A stretch of DNA of 5,020 nt, taken from assembly GCA_022701965.1 (NCBI GenBank), contig JAKONL010000227.1, positions 1 to 5,020 of the forward strand. The letters are read 5' to 3'. The translations under genes were made by a program, and so were the position numbers. How positions within the stretch are numbered: the first letter of the stretch is position 1; every line of letters starts with the position of its first letter. Below are positions 1-5,020 of the stretch, one piece after another. This DNA comes from Burkholderiaceae bacterium (GTDB taxonomy: Bacteria > Pseudomonadota > Gammaproteobacteria > Burkholderiales > Burkholderiaceae). The notes below the pieces were generated by a model. That model did no database searches, was not told the DNA's origin, and saw only the letters and a list, made by a program, of their open reading frames with translations.

Positions 1-356
1 ACGGCGAAGGACACGTCCTTGGCGCGCGTGGCGTTGTTGGTGGTCGAACCGCACTCGAGGTCGACGGTGCCGTTCTGCACCAGCGGCACGCGGTTCTGCG
101 AGGTCACCGGCTGGTACTTGGTCTCGAGCTTCTTGCCGGCGACCTTCTCCAGGTCCTTGATGATGTTGGCGCAGACGTCGTAGTGGAAGCCGGTGTATTG
201 GCCGTTGCCCAACGTGTACGAGAGGCCCGAAGACTCGCGCACGCCTTCCGTGATGACGCCCGATGCCTTGATCTTGGCGAGGGTGTCATTGGCTTGCGCG
301 AAGGCGCCGCCGACGGCCAGCGCCGAGACGGCCAGCGCCAGTACTTGCTTCTTCAT
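1..356 (-). CDS. gltI: Glutamate/aspartate ABC transporter substrate-binding protein GltI (N-terminal part; runs off left edge)
   Basis: This is the periplasmic receptor that captures glutamate/aspartate and delivers it to a GltJK-GltL type membrane importer. Only 118 residues plus a partial codon are present, against roughly 300 for the family, so the C-terminal lobe lies outside the window. Residues 1-20 form a Sec signal peptide: K2-K3, a hydrophobic Leu/Ala/Val core, and an AFA|QA cleavage site after residue 20. The mature part matches the SBP_bac_3 fold of GltI/DEBP: DTLAKIKASGVITEGVRESS at 24-43, GFHYDVC near 56-62, VTSQNR at 84-89, and VDLECGSTTNN at 98-108. From memory of the Shigella/E. 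coli DEBP structure, R40, S86, R89, S104 and T106 correspond to ligand contacts. C62 and C102 are the only cysteines seen. The start is fixed by the signal peptide and by an AGGAG site 9 bases upstream. The transporter subunits would be expected beyond the left edge. Identity is confident; ligand preference between Glu and Asp is inferred. Confidence 0.93.
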   Translation of the reverse strand, partial: MKKQVLALAVSALAVGGAFAQANDTLAKIKASGVITEGVRESSGLSYTLGNGQYTGFHYDVCANIIKDLEKVAGKKLETKYQPVTSQNRVPLVQNGTVDLECGSTTNNATRAKDVSFA

Positions 357-365
357 AAGGTCTAA

Positions 366-370
366 CTCCT
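366..370 (-). promoter_or_regulatory. Shine-Dalgarno site of gltI
   Basis: The minus strand reads AGGAG here, 9 bases before the ATG at 356. It is the best ribosome-binding site in the window and confirms the start that yields the signal peptide. Confidence 0.8.
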
Positions 371-393
371 GAAATTGAAAGAGATACAACGAA

Positions 394-421
394 ATTCTAG
401 ACATCAGGCCGTGCGGGATAA
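394..421 (-). promoter_or_regulatory. Candidate sigma-70 promoter of gltI
   Basis: On the minus strand a TAGAAT hexamer (394-399, five of six matches to TATAAT) is preceded by TTATCC (416-421, three of six matches to TTGACA) with a 16-base spacer. Transcription would start near position 387, giving a leader of about 30 bases that contains the AGGAG site. The weak -35 is what one expects of a promoter needing an activator, and an inverted repeat lies just upstream. This is motif matching only. Confidence 0.45.
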
Positions 422-433
422 CCCGGTCCAACC

Positions 434-450
434 TGGTGCATGAGGCACCA
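434..450. promoter_or_regulatory. Inverted repeat TGGTGC-N5-GCACCA, candidate operator for gltI
   Basis: The two 6-base arms (434-439 and 445-450) are perfect inverted complements separated by five bases. Relative to the inferred gltI start near 387 the repeat lies at about -47 to -63, where LysR-type activators commonly contact DNA upstream of a -35 box. The neighbouring LysR gene (680-1699) is the natural candidate to bind it. No T-run follows on either strand, so a terminator is unlikely. It does not contain the simple T-N11-A LysR box across its symmetric arms, so the assignment is tentative. Confidence 0.4.
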
Positions 451-522
451 TGATGTCCACCCGGAGCCGCGACCGATCCGGTTCGGTGCGCATGGGCAGT
501 CAACGTTGTACAGCGTCGGTAA

Positions 523-584
523 GCACCCTTTATGCCTGATCACGCACAAACAGGTGCAGATTGTGAACTGCGCGCACTTTATGC
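523..584. repeat. Pair of near-identical 13-bp direct repeats, 49 bp apart
   Basis: Plus-strand GCACCCTTTATGC (523-535) and GCGCACTTTATGC (572-584) match at 11 of 13 positions; the minus strand reads GCATAAAG at the start of both. The offset of 49 bases is close to, but not exactly, an integral number of helical turns. They lie about 135 to 200 bases upstream of the inferred gltI transcription start. They could be binding sites for one regulator; chance similarity cannot be excluded. Confidence 0.35.
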
Positions 585-611
585 AAACTAATTCACTAGC
601 GCCAATGCCGT

Positions 612-627
612 ATGCGGACATCCGCAT
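612..627. repeat. 16-bp palindrome ATGCGGA-CA-TCCGCAT downstream of lysR
   Basis: Two perfect 7-base arms are separated by two bases. The symmetry extends to 609-630 if one G-T wobble is allowed. It begins 52 bases past the lysR stop codon. The loop is too short for a good RNA hairpin and no T-run follows in the direction of lysR transcription, so a dimeric-protein binding site is more likely than a Rho-independent terminator. Confidence 0.4.
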
Positions 628-679
628 GCGTCGTTGTCATAGATGACGGCAGCGACAACGTCGACGTCGATGACGAACG

Positions 680-1699
680 CTAGGGCGTGTCCGGCGGCGG
701 TGGCTGGGTCGCCGCCAGATGCGCCCACAGCGCGTCGACCGCCCGCCGTGGCGGCGAGGCCTGCACGGCACCGTCGTCGGTGCGTCGTGCCGTGCGCGAA
801 CCTCGCGCTTCGGCCACCGCGGTCCTGGGTACCGGCGATGCCGGCCGCTCGCGGTAGGCGCGGATTTCCATCGTCGCTTCCAGGCTGTCGATCTCGGGCG
901 GCAGCGCGCTGACCAGCCGGCGCTGCTTGACGTCCTTGCGCACCGCGTTCTGCGGCAGGAAGGCGATGCCGTGCCCTTCGAGCGCCATCGCCTTGAGTCC
1001 CTCGGACATGTCGGTCTCGTAGATGCGGTCGAGATGGATGGCGACCGGCGAATCCTTGATGAGCCGGTCGACCACCCCGCTCAGGTAGGCGCCCGGCGCA
1101 TAGCCGAGGTAGGGCAGCGGCTGGCCGGCCCGGCCCGGCAGGCGGTAGCGCGGCGCGCCTTCCGGATCGGGCTTGACCCACGGCGCCACGACCTCGCTGC
1201 CCAGGCGCACCATCTCGTAGCGGTTGGTATCGAGCTGGAGCGGCTGCGAAGCATGGTGGTAGGCGATCAGCAGGTCGCAACTGCCTTCGACCAGGCGGAG
1301 CACCGCATCGTGCACGTTGAGCGCGATCAGCCGGCTCTTGAGCGGGCCGAAGTGCTCGCGCAGCGCGGTCGCCCAGGCCGGGAAGAAGGTGAAGGCCAGC
1401 GTGTGCGGAACCGCGAACTCGATCACGTCGTGCGAGGCCGTCGAATGGCCGCGCAGCATGGCGCGCGTGCTCTGCAGGCCCTGCAGCATCTCGATGGCCT
1501 GGCCGTAGAGCGTCTGCCCCGCGGCGGTCAGGCGCGTCGGGTAGGAACTCCGGTCGACCAGGTCGGTACCGGCCCAGCCTTCGAGCGCCTGGATGCGGCG
1601 CGAGAATGCCGGCTGCGTGACGTGCCGCAGTTGCGCCGAGCGGCTGAAGCTGCGCGTTTCAGCGAGGCTGACGAAGTCTTCGAGCCACTTGGTTTCCAT
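680..1699 (-). CDS. LysR-type transcriptional regulator, HypT/YjiE-like
   Basis: This is a DNA-binding regulator of 339 residues; the family is usually 290-320. The N-terminal winged helix-turn-helix spans about residues 4-62, with ETKWLEDFVSLAETRSFSRSA followed by the recognition-helix motif VTQPAFSRRIQALE (27-40). An effector-binding domain follows from about 92 to 285, ending with EGHGIAFLP (241-249). The ETKWLxDF start, QPAFSRRI and MSExLKxxALxGxGIAxLP are shared with E. coli HypT. Residues 286-318 are Arg/Ala/Pro-rich before a normal C-terminal helix (AVDALWAHLA, 320-329), which looks like a low-complexity insertion. The ATG is the only possible start, since an in-frame TAA lies four codons upstream (1709-1711); the preceding bases are C-rich with no Shine-Dalgarno site. 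It follows the dehydrogenase gene by 25 bases and precedes gltI on the same strand, so gltI is its likeliest target. The effector is unknown. Confidence 0.92.
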   Translation of the reverse strand: METKWLEDFVSLAETRSFSRSAQLRHVTQPAFSRRIQALEGWAGTDLVDRSSYPTRLTAAGQTLYGQAIEMLQGLQSTRAMLRGHSTASHDVIEFAVPHTLAFTFFPAWATALREHFGPLKSRLIALNVHDAVLRLVEGSCDLLIAYHHASQPLQLDTNRYEMVRLGSEVVAPWVKPDPEGAPRYRLPGRAGQPLPYLGYAPGAYLSGVVDRLIKDSPVAIHLDRIYETDMSEGLKAMALEGHGIAFLPQNAVRKDVKQRRLVSALPPEIDSLEATMEIRAYRERPASPVPRTAVAEARGSRTARRTDDGAVQASPPRRAVDALWAHLAATQPPPPDTP

Positions 1700-1724
1700 G
1701 GGGGCGGATTATGGTGACGCGCGG

Positions 1725-2666
1725 TCAGGGGACCGGGGACACCGTGCCCTTCCCTGCGAAATGCCCGTCGACATTCGCCAGAAAACGCACGATCGACGCC
1801 TGCACCGCTTCCGGCGACCAGCCCGCCACGTGCGGCGTCAGCACCACGTTGTCCAGCCCGACCAGCGGCGCGGGCGGCTTCGGCTCGCTCTCGTAGACGT
1901 CCAGGCCGGCGCTCGCCAGCCGGCCGTCGCGCAGCGCGGCGGCGAGCGCTTCGGTGTCGACGACGCTGCCGCGTGCGATGTTGACCAGCACGCCCTGCGG
2001 CCCGAGCGCGTCGATCACGGCCGCATCCACCAGATGCTTCGTGGCCGCACCGCCGGGCGTGGCCACGACCAGGAAGTCGGCCCAGGCGGCAAGCGCCTGC
2101 AGGCTGTCGAAATACCGGTGCGCCACGCCGTCGCGCGGACGGCGGTTGTGATAGCCGATGTCCATGTCGAAGCCCGCCGCCCGCCTGGCGATCTTCTGCC
2201 CGATCGTGCCCAGGCCGAGGATGCCCAGCCGCTTGCCCGAGACGTTCGGCGGCATCCCGAGCGCATCGCGCCAGACGCCGTCGCGGCACTGGCGGTCCAG
2301 CCGCACGATGCCGCGCACGGCCGCGATCAGCAGGCCGAACGCGTGGTCGGCCACGCAGTCGTCGTTGGTGCCGGCACCGTTGGCCACCGCGATGCCGCGC
2401 GCGCGGGCGGCGTCCAGCGCGATGTTCTCGTAGCCCGCACCCATCGCGCAGATCACTTCGAGCGCCGGCATGGCGTCGATCTCCGCGGCGGTGAGGCCGA
2501 TCGAGCCGATCGTGAGCACGGCGCGGAACCACGCGCCGTGCGCCGAGATGGCCTCGGCGCGCTGCGACGGCGTCGGAGCGTAGGTCACGTCGTAGGTCCG
2601 GGCGACGAGCGCACGATGCGCATCGGAAATGCCGTGGATCACGAGCAGCGGGATCTTGCCGGTCAT
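1725..2666 (-). CDS. D-isomer-specific 2-hydroxyacid dehydrogenase (glyoxylate/hydroxypyruvate reductase-like)
   Basis: This cytoplasmic enzyme of 313 residues, a normal family length, reversibly reduces a 2-keto acid to a D-2-hydroxy acid. The substrate-domain loop MGAGYEN is at 75-81. The Rossmann motif GLGTIG is at 151-156, and strand 2 ends in HNRRP (173-177) rather than the Asp seen in NADH-specific enzymes, which points to NADPH. The catalytic triad is visible: R232 in VNIARG, E261 in the YESEP segment, and H279 in TPHVAGWS. There is no C-terminal ACT domain, which argues against a full-length serine-pathway 3-phosphoglycerate dehydrogenase. The start is supported by AGGA about 12 bases upstream and by the normal family N-terminus. 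It lies 56 bases after the exporter gene and 25 before lysR, all on one strand. The true substrate (glyoxylate, hydroxypyruvate or another 2-keto acid) cannot be read from the sequence. Confidence 0.93.
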   Translation of the reverse strand: MTGKIPLLVIHGISDAHRALVARTYDVTYAPTPSQRAEAISAHGAWFRAVLTIGSIGLTAAEIDAMPALEVICAMGAGYENIALDAARARGIAVANGAGTNDDCVADHAFGLLIAAVRGIVRLDRQCRDGVWRDALGMPPNVSGKRLGILGLGTIGQKIARRAAGFDMDIGYHNRRPRDGVAHRYFDSLQALAAWADFLVVATPGGAATKHLVDAAVIDALGPQGVLVNIARGSVVDTEALAAALRDGRLASAGLDVYESEPKPPAPLVGLDNVVLTPHVAGWSPEAVQASIVRFLANVDGHFAGKGTVSPVP

Positions 2667-2678
2667 GGATGTGTTCTT

Positions 2679-2682
2679 TCCT
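2679..2682 (-). promoter_or_regulatory. Shine-Dalgarno site of the 2-hydroxyacid dehydrogenase
   Basis: The minus strand reads AGGA, followed by AAG, 12 bases before the ATG at 2666. The spacing is a little long, but it is the only purine-rich site there. Just upstream lies a short tandem GAAAT-GAAAT-GAAAC (plus strand 2684-2698), which makes this leader A/T-rich. No terminator is visible in the 56-base gap after the exporter stop. Confidence 0.5.
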
Positions 2683-2722
2683 GGAAATGAAATGAAACGG
2701 TGCGGTCGCGGGTGAAGGCGAC

Positions 2723-4582
2723 TCAGAGCACGGGCTGGGCCTCGATCTTCTGCATCGCCCACATCTGCGCGTAGCGCGCCTGCCGGGCGAGCAGCTCGGC
2801 ATGGGTGCCGCGCTCGACGATCACGCCGCTCTCCAGCACCAGGATCTCGTGAGCGTCCACTACGGTCGAGAGCCGGTGCGCGATCACCAGCGTGGTCTTG
2901 TTCTGCGCCGTGCGCTGCAGCTCCGACTGGATCGCGCGCTCGTTGGCCGAATCCAGCGCCGACGTCGCCTCGTCGAAGATCACGATCGGCGGGTTCTTCA
3001 GCAGCGTGCGCGCGATCGCCACGCGCTGCTTCTCGCCGCCCGAGAGCTTCAGCCCGCGCTCGCCGACGGGCGTGTCGTAGCCCTTGGGCGTGGCCGCGAT
3101 GAAGTCGTGGATGCGTGCGGCCTGCGCCGCGGCCACCACCTCGTCGTGCGAGGCGCCGGGGTGTCCGTAGGCGATGTTGTATTCGACCGTGTCGTTGAAG
3201 AGCACCGTGTCCTGCGGCACGATGCCGATCGACGCGCGTACGCTGGCCTGCGTCACGCCGCGGATGTCCTGTCCGCCGATGGTGATGCGCCCGCCCTGGA
3301 TGTCGTAGAAGCGGTAGAGCAGCCGCGCCAGCGTCGACTTGCCCGAGCCCGACGGGCCGACCACCGCCACGGTCCTGCCGGCGGGAATCTCGAAGCTGAC
3401 GTTTTTGAGGATGGGACGCGACGGGTCGTAGGCGAAGTCGACGTTCTCGAAGCGCACCGTCGCCTCGCTGCCGTCGAGCATGAGCGGCGGCGCGCCGGGC
3501 GCGTCCTGGATCTCGCGGTCCTTCTCCATCAGCACGAACATCTTGTCGAGGTCGGTCATGCTCTGCTTGATCTCGCGGTAGATCACGCCCAGGAAGTTCA
3601 GCGGGATGTAGAGCTGGATCATGAAGGCGTTGACCATCACCAAGTCGCCGAGCGTCATGCGGCCCTCGACCACGCCCGAGGTCGCGCGCCACAGCATCAG
3701 CACCAGGCTGATCGCGATGAGCATCTGCTGGCCGGTGTTGAGCATGCTCAGCGTGCGCTGGCTCTTGATGGCCGCCTTGCGGTAGCGGTCGAGGCTCGCG
3801 TCGTAGCGGCCGGCCTCGAACTCCTCGTTGTTGAAGTACTTGACGGTCTCGTAGTTCAGCAGGGAATCGACCGCGCGGCTCTGGGCTACCGAGTCGAGCT
3901 CGTTCATGGTCTTCCTGAACTGCGTGCGCCATTCGGTCACGGTCACGGTGAAGCCGATGTAGAGCACCAGCGCCGCTCCGGTGATCCAGACGAACAGCGC
4001 GTCGAACTTCACGCCCAGGATCGTCAGCACCAGCACCAGTTCGATGATCGTCGGCACGATGCTGTAGAGCGACATCGAGATCAGCGAATGCACGCCGCGC
4101 GTGCCGCGCTCGATGTCGCGCGTCATGCCGCCGGTCTGGCGCTCCAGGTGGAAGCGCAGGCTCAGCGCATGCAGGTGGCGGAACACCTGCAGCGAGATCG
4201 TGCGGGACGCGCCCTCGGTCGCCTTGGCGAAGACCAGTTCGCGCAGTTCGCCGAAGAGCGAGGTCGAGAAGCGCAGCAGCCCATAGGCGGCCAGCAGCCC
4301 GATCGGCACCACGAGCAGCGCCGTCGCCATGTCGGGCTTGGGCGTCATGCTGTCGACCAGGTTCTTCAGCAGCACCGGCACGCCGACGTTGGCGACCTTC
4401 GCGGCGATCATGAAGCCCAGTGCCGCGGCCACGCGCCACTTGTAGGGCCAGAGATAGGGCAGGAGGCGCCGCAGGGTGGCCCAGTCGGACCGGTCGCTGC
4501 GGGAGGGCTCGGGACCGGAGCCCGGCATGTGGGCCGTGGCGGCGTGCGCCGAGGCCGAAGGCGATTCGCCGCGTTGGCGCAT
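2723..4582 (-). CDS. atmA: Atm1/HMT1-type ABC exporter, fused permease and ATPase (half transporter)
   Basis: This is an inner-membrane exporter of 619 residues with a transmembrane domain fused to an ATPase, working as a homodimer. A polar extension (1-32) precedes about six membrane segments near 50-72, 88-110, 168-190, 193-215, 284-298 and 318-336. The segments TGGMTRDIERGTRGV (150-164) and AVDSLLNYETVKYFNNE (237-253) are hallmarks of the Atm1 family. The ATPase has Walker A GPSGSGKST (409-417), Q-loop Q457, signature LSGGEKQR (513-520), Walker B IVIFDE (533-538), D-loop SALD (541-544) and switch H569, so it should be active. Family members export glutathione-linked or metal-thiol compounds; AtmA of Cupriavidus is linked to nickel/cobalt tolerance, but the substrate here is inferred. 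The ATG at 4582 has no good Shine-Dalgarno site; M19 (4528) is an alternative start. It diverges from yciA across 42 bases and may be the first gene of an operon with the dehydrogenase and lysR. Confidence 0.94.
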   Translation of the reverse strand: MRQRGESPSASAHAATAHMPGSGPEPSRSDRSDWATLRRLLPYLWPYKWRVAAALGFMIAAKVANVGVPVLLKNLVDSMTPKPDMATALLVVPIGLLAAYGLLRFSTSLFGELRELVFAKATEGASRTISLQVFRHLHALSLRFHLERQTGGMTRDIERGTRGVHSLISMSLYSIVPTIIELVLVLTILGVKFDALFVWITGAALVLYIGFTVTVTEWRTQFRKTMNELDSVAQSRAVDSLLNYETVKYFNNEEFEAGRYDASLDRYRKAAIKSQRTLSMLNTGQQMLIAISLVLMLWRATSGVVEGRMTLGDLVMVNAFMIQLYIPLNFLGVIYREIKQSMTDLDKMFVLMEKDREIQDAPGAPPLMLDGSEATVRFENVDFAYDPSRPILKNVSFEIPAGRTVAVVGPSGSGKSTLARLLYRFYDIQGGRITIGGQDIRGVTQASVRASIGIVPQDTVLFNDTVEYNIAYGHPGASHDEVVAAAQAARIHDFIAATPKGYDTPVGERGLKLSGGEKQRVAIARTLLKNPPIVIFDEATSALDSANERAIQSELQRTAQNKTTLVIAHRLSTVVDAHEILVLESGVIVERGTHAELLARQARYAQMWAMQKIEAQPVL

Positions 4583-4624
4583 GGGAAGGACAATCGTGGC
4601 TGTTGTTTGCTTTGGATTGTGCCC
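4583..4624. promoter_or_regulatory. Divergent atmA-yciA control region with a centred inverted repeat
   Basis: Only 42 bases separate the two start codons. ACAATC (4590-4595) and GATTGT (4615-4620) are perfect inverted complements around a 19-base centre, with the axis at about 4605, nearly midway between the two starts. Each arm overlaps a -10-like hexamer of opposite direction: GACAAT on the plus strand (4589-4594) and CACAAT on the minus strand (4616-4621). Neither has a convincing -35, and neither gene has a clear Shine-Dalgarno site. The promoters, if here, must overlap. Confidence 0.35.
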
Positions 4625-5020
4625 ATGTCTTCCGATTCGTCCGTCCCCGGGGCCATCGCCGCCGCCGTCCAGAACCTTCCGCTCGACATGGAGCTGGTGC
4701 TCAAGGTGATCCCGATGCCGGCGGACTGCAACGCCAACGGCGACATCTTCGGCGGCTGGGTGATGGCGCAGTGCGACCTCGCCGGCTCGGTGATCCCGGC
4801 GCGCCACGCGCGCGGGCGCATGGCGACGGTGGCCGTCAACGAGCTCGTCTTCAAGCAGCCGGTGCGCGTGGGCGACATCCTGTCGTTCTATTCGAAGGCG
4901 GTGCGCATCGGCCGCACCTCGGTCACGGTGCAGGTCGAGGTGTTCGCCGAACAGATCCGCGCCCAGGGCGCCTACGTGAAGGTCACCGAGGCCACGTTCA
5001 CCTACGTCGCCATCGACGAT
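4625..5020 (+). CDS. yciA: YciA-type acyl-CoA thioesterase (hotdog fold; C-terminus beyond right edge)
   Basis: This cytoplasmic enzyme hydrolyses acyl-CoA to free acid and CoA, and in the YciA family acts on a range of short to medium chains. The frame is open for 132 residues to the edge of the window with no stop reached; the family is about 130-160 long, so little is missing. The hotdog signature is clear: MPADCNANGDIFGGWVMAQ at 31-49, where D40 matches the catalytic Asp of H. influenzae YciA (Asp44 by memory). VNELVFKQPVRVGDIL (71-86), the GRTSVTVQVEV strand (96-106) and the final TEATFTYVAID strand (121-131) follow. The ATG at 4625 leaves a roughly 20-residue N-terminal lead before the fold; a GTG two codons earlier (4619) is possible. 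The upstream bases give only a weak GGA at 4614-4616. It is transcribed away from atmA and shares its 42-base gap. Confidence 0.93.
   Translation, partial: MSSDSSVPGAIAAAVQNLPLDMELVLKVIPMPADCNANGDIFGGWVMAQCDLAGSVIPARHARGRMATVAVNELVFKQPVRVGDILSFYSKAVRIGRTSVTVQVEVFAEQIRAQGAYVKVTEATFTYVAIDD

Larger units (their letters stand above)
357..679. other. Non-coding intergenic region between lysR and gltI (about 320 bases)
   Basis: No convincing gene is present. Small open frames on both strands have cysteine- and arginine-rich products without family resemblance or ribosome-binding sites. Around 500-620 the stretch is visibly richer in A/T than the flanking genes, as regulatory DNA usually is in a high-GC genome. 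It contains the gltI Shine-Dalgarno site and candidate promoter, the inverted repeat at 434-450, small palindromes CAACGTTG (501-508) and TGATCA (537-542), paired 13-mers at 523-535 and 572-584, the 16-bp palindrome at 612-627, and the inverted pair CGTTGTC/GACAACG at 632-638 and 654-660. I see no tRNA or recognisable riboswitch. Confidence 0.75.

Noticed and set aside
397..646. Small open frames on both strands in the spacer (minus 397-627, plus 440-646).
   Set aside because: There is no ribosome-binding site, no recognisable product, and the composition resembles translated non-coding DNA. They also overlap the promoter-like and repeat elements.
719..1717. A 332-codon open frame on the plus strand, antisense to lysR.
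   Set aside because: Its product is Arg/Gly/Ala/His-rich with no family resemblance, and it mirrors a clearly real LysR gene. Long antisense frames are expected in GC-rich coding DNA.
1722..1735. Small hairpin CGGTC-AGGG-GACCG spanning the dehydrogenase stop codon, considered as a terminator.
   Set aside because: The stem is only 5 bp and no T-run follows on the minus strand, so Rho-independent termination is not supported.
1593..2690. A 365-codon open frame on the plus strand, antisense to the dehydrogenase.
   Set aside because: The product is a low-complexity Arg/Ala/Asp/His string with no domain, whereas the opposite strand has all catalytic motifs of a dehydrogenase.
1725..4439. The dehydrogenase reading frame stays open upstream through the exporter gene, as if encoding a 904-residue fusion.
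   Set aside because: The upstream two thirds is an Arg/Ala/Asp/Gly-rich out-of-frame reading of the exporter. The dehydrogenase has its own ATG, ribosome-binding site and normal family length.
4583..4807. An upstream extension of the exporter frame by 75 codons, to an ATG at 4807.
   Set aside because: It would lie antisense to the yciA coding sequence, has an atypical Arg/His/Asp-rich composition, and is absent from the exporter family.
1..5020. Search for a mobile element, CRISPR array, tRNA/rRNA gene, toxin-antitoxin pair or defence system.
   Set aside because: No spaced repeats, transposase or integrase motifs, tRNA-like folds or defence domains were seen. All long coding stretches are accounted for by five ordinary chromosomal genes.

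Overview
The window is high-GC, densely coded bacterial DNA with strong G/C preference at third codon positions. The gene families (a GltI-type periplasmic binding protein behind a LysR regulator, an Atm1-type exporter, a YciA-type thioesterase) suggest a betaproteobacterium of the order Burkholderiales, most likely a Comamonadaceae/Variovorax-like organism. That placement comes from recognising the proteins, not from a database search.

Layout from left to right. Positions 1-356 (minus) hold the N-terminal part of a glutamate/aspartate-binding protein, GltI, which runs off the left edge. Positions 357-679 are a non-coding, relatively AT-rich regulatory stretch with a plausible gltI promoter, a 17-bp inverted repeat just upstream of its -35, a pair of near-identical 13-mers and a 16-bp palindrome. 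Positions 680-1699 (minus) encode a LysR regulator related to HypT/YjiE. Positions 1725-2666 (minus) encode a D-2-hydroxyacid dehydrogenase that probably uses NADPH. Positions 2723-4582 (minus) encode a complete Atm1/HMT1-type half-size ABC exporter. After a 42-bp divergent gap, positions 4625-5020 (plus) hold most of a YciA-type acyl-CoA thioesterase, cut by the right edge.

The exporter, dehydrogenase and LysR genes lie head to tail with gaps of 56 and 25 bases and no visible terminator between them, so they could be one transcription unit. GltI lies downstream on the same strand but has its own leader, promoter-like sequence and Shine-Dalgarno site. The simplest functional reading is that the LysR protein controls the adjacent gltI (dicarboxylic amino acid uptake). 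The exporter, dehydrogenase and thioesterase are probably housekeeping or accessory metabolic genes without an obvious shared pathway.

I see no mobile element, CRISPR array, RNA gene or defence system. The window looks ordinary. The points most worth a second look are the regulatory architecture upstream of gltI, the tight symmetric gap between atmA and yciA, and the LysR protein, which resembles HypT but lacks two of its three redox-sensing methionines and carries an unusual C-terminal insertion.
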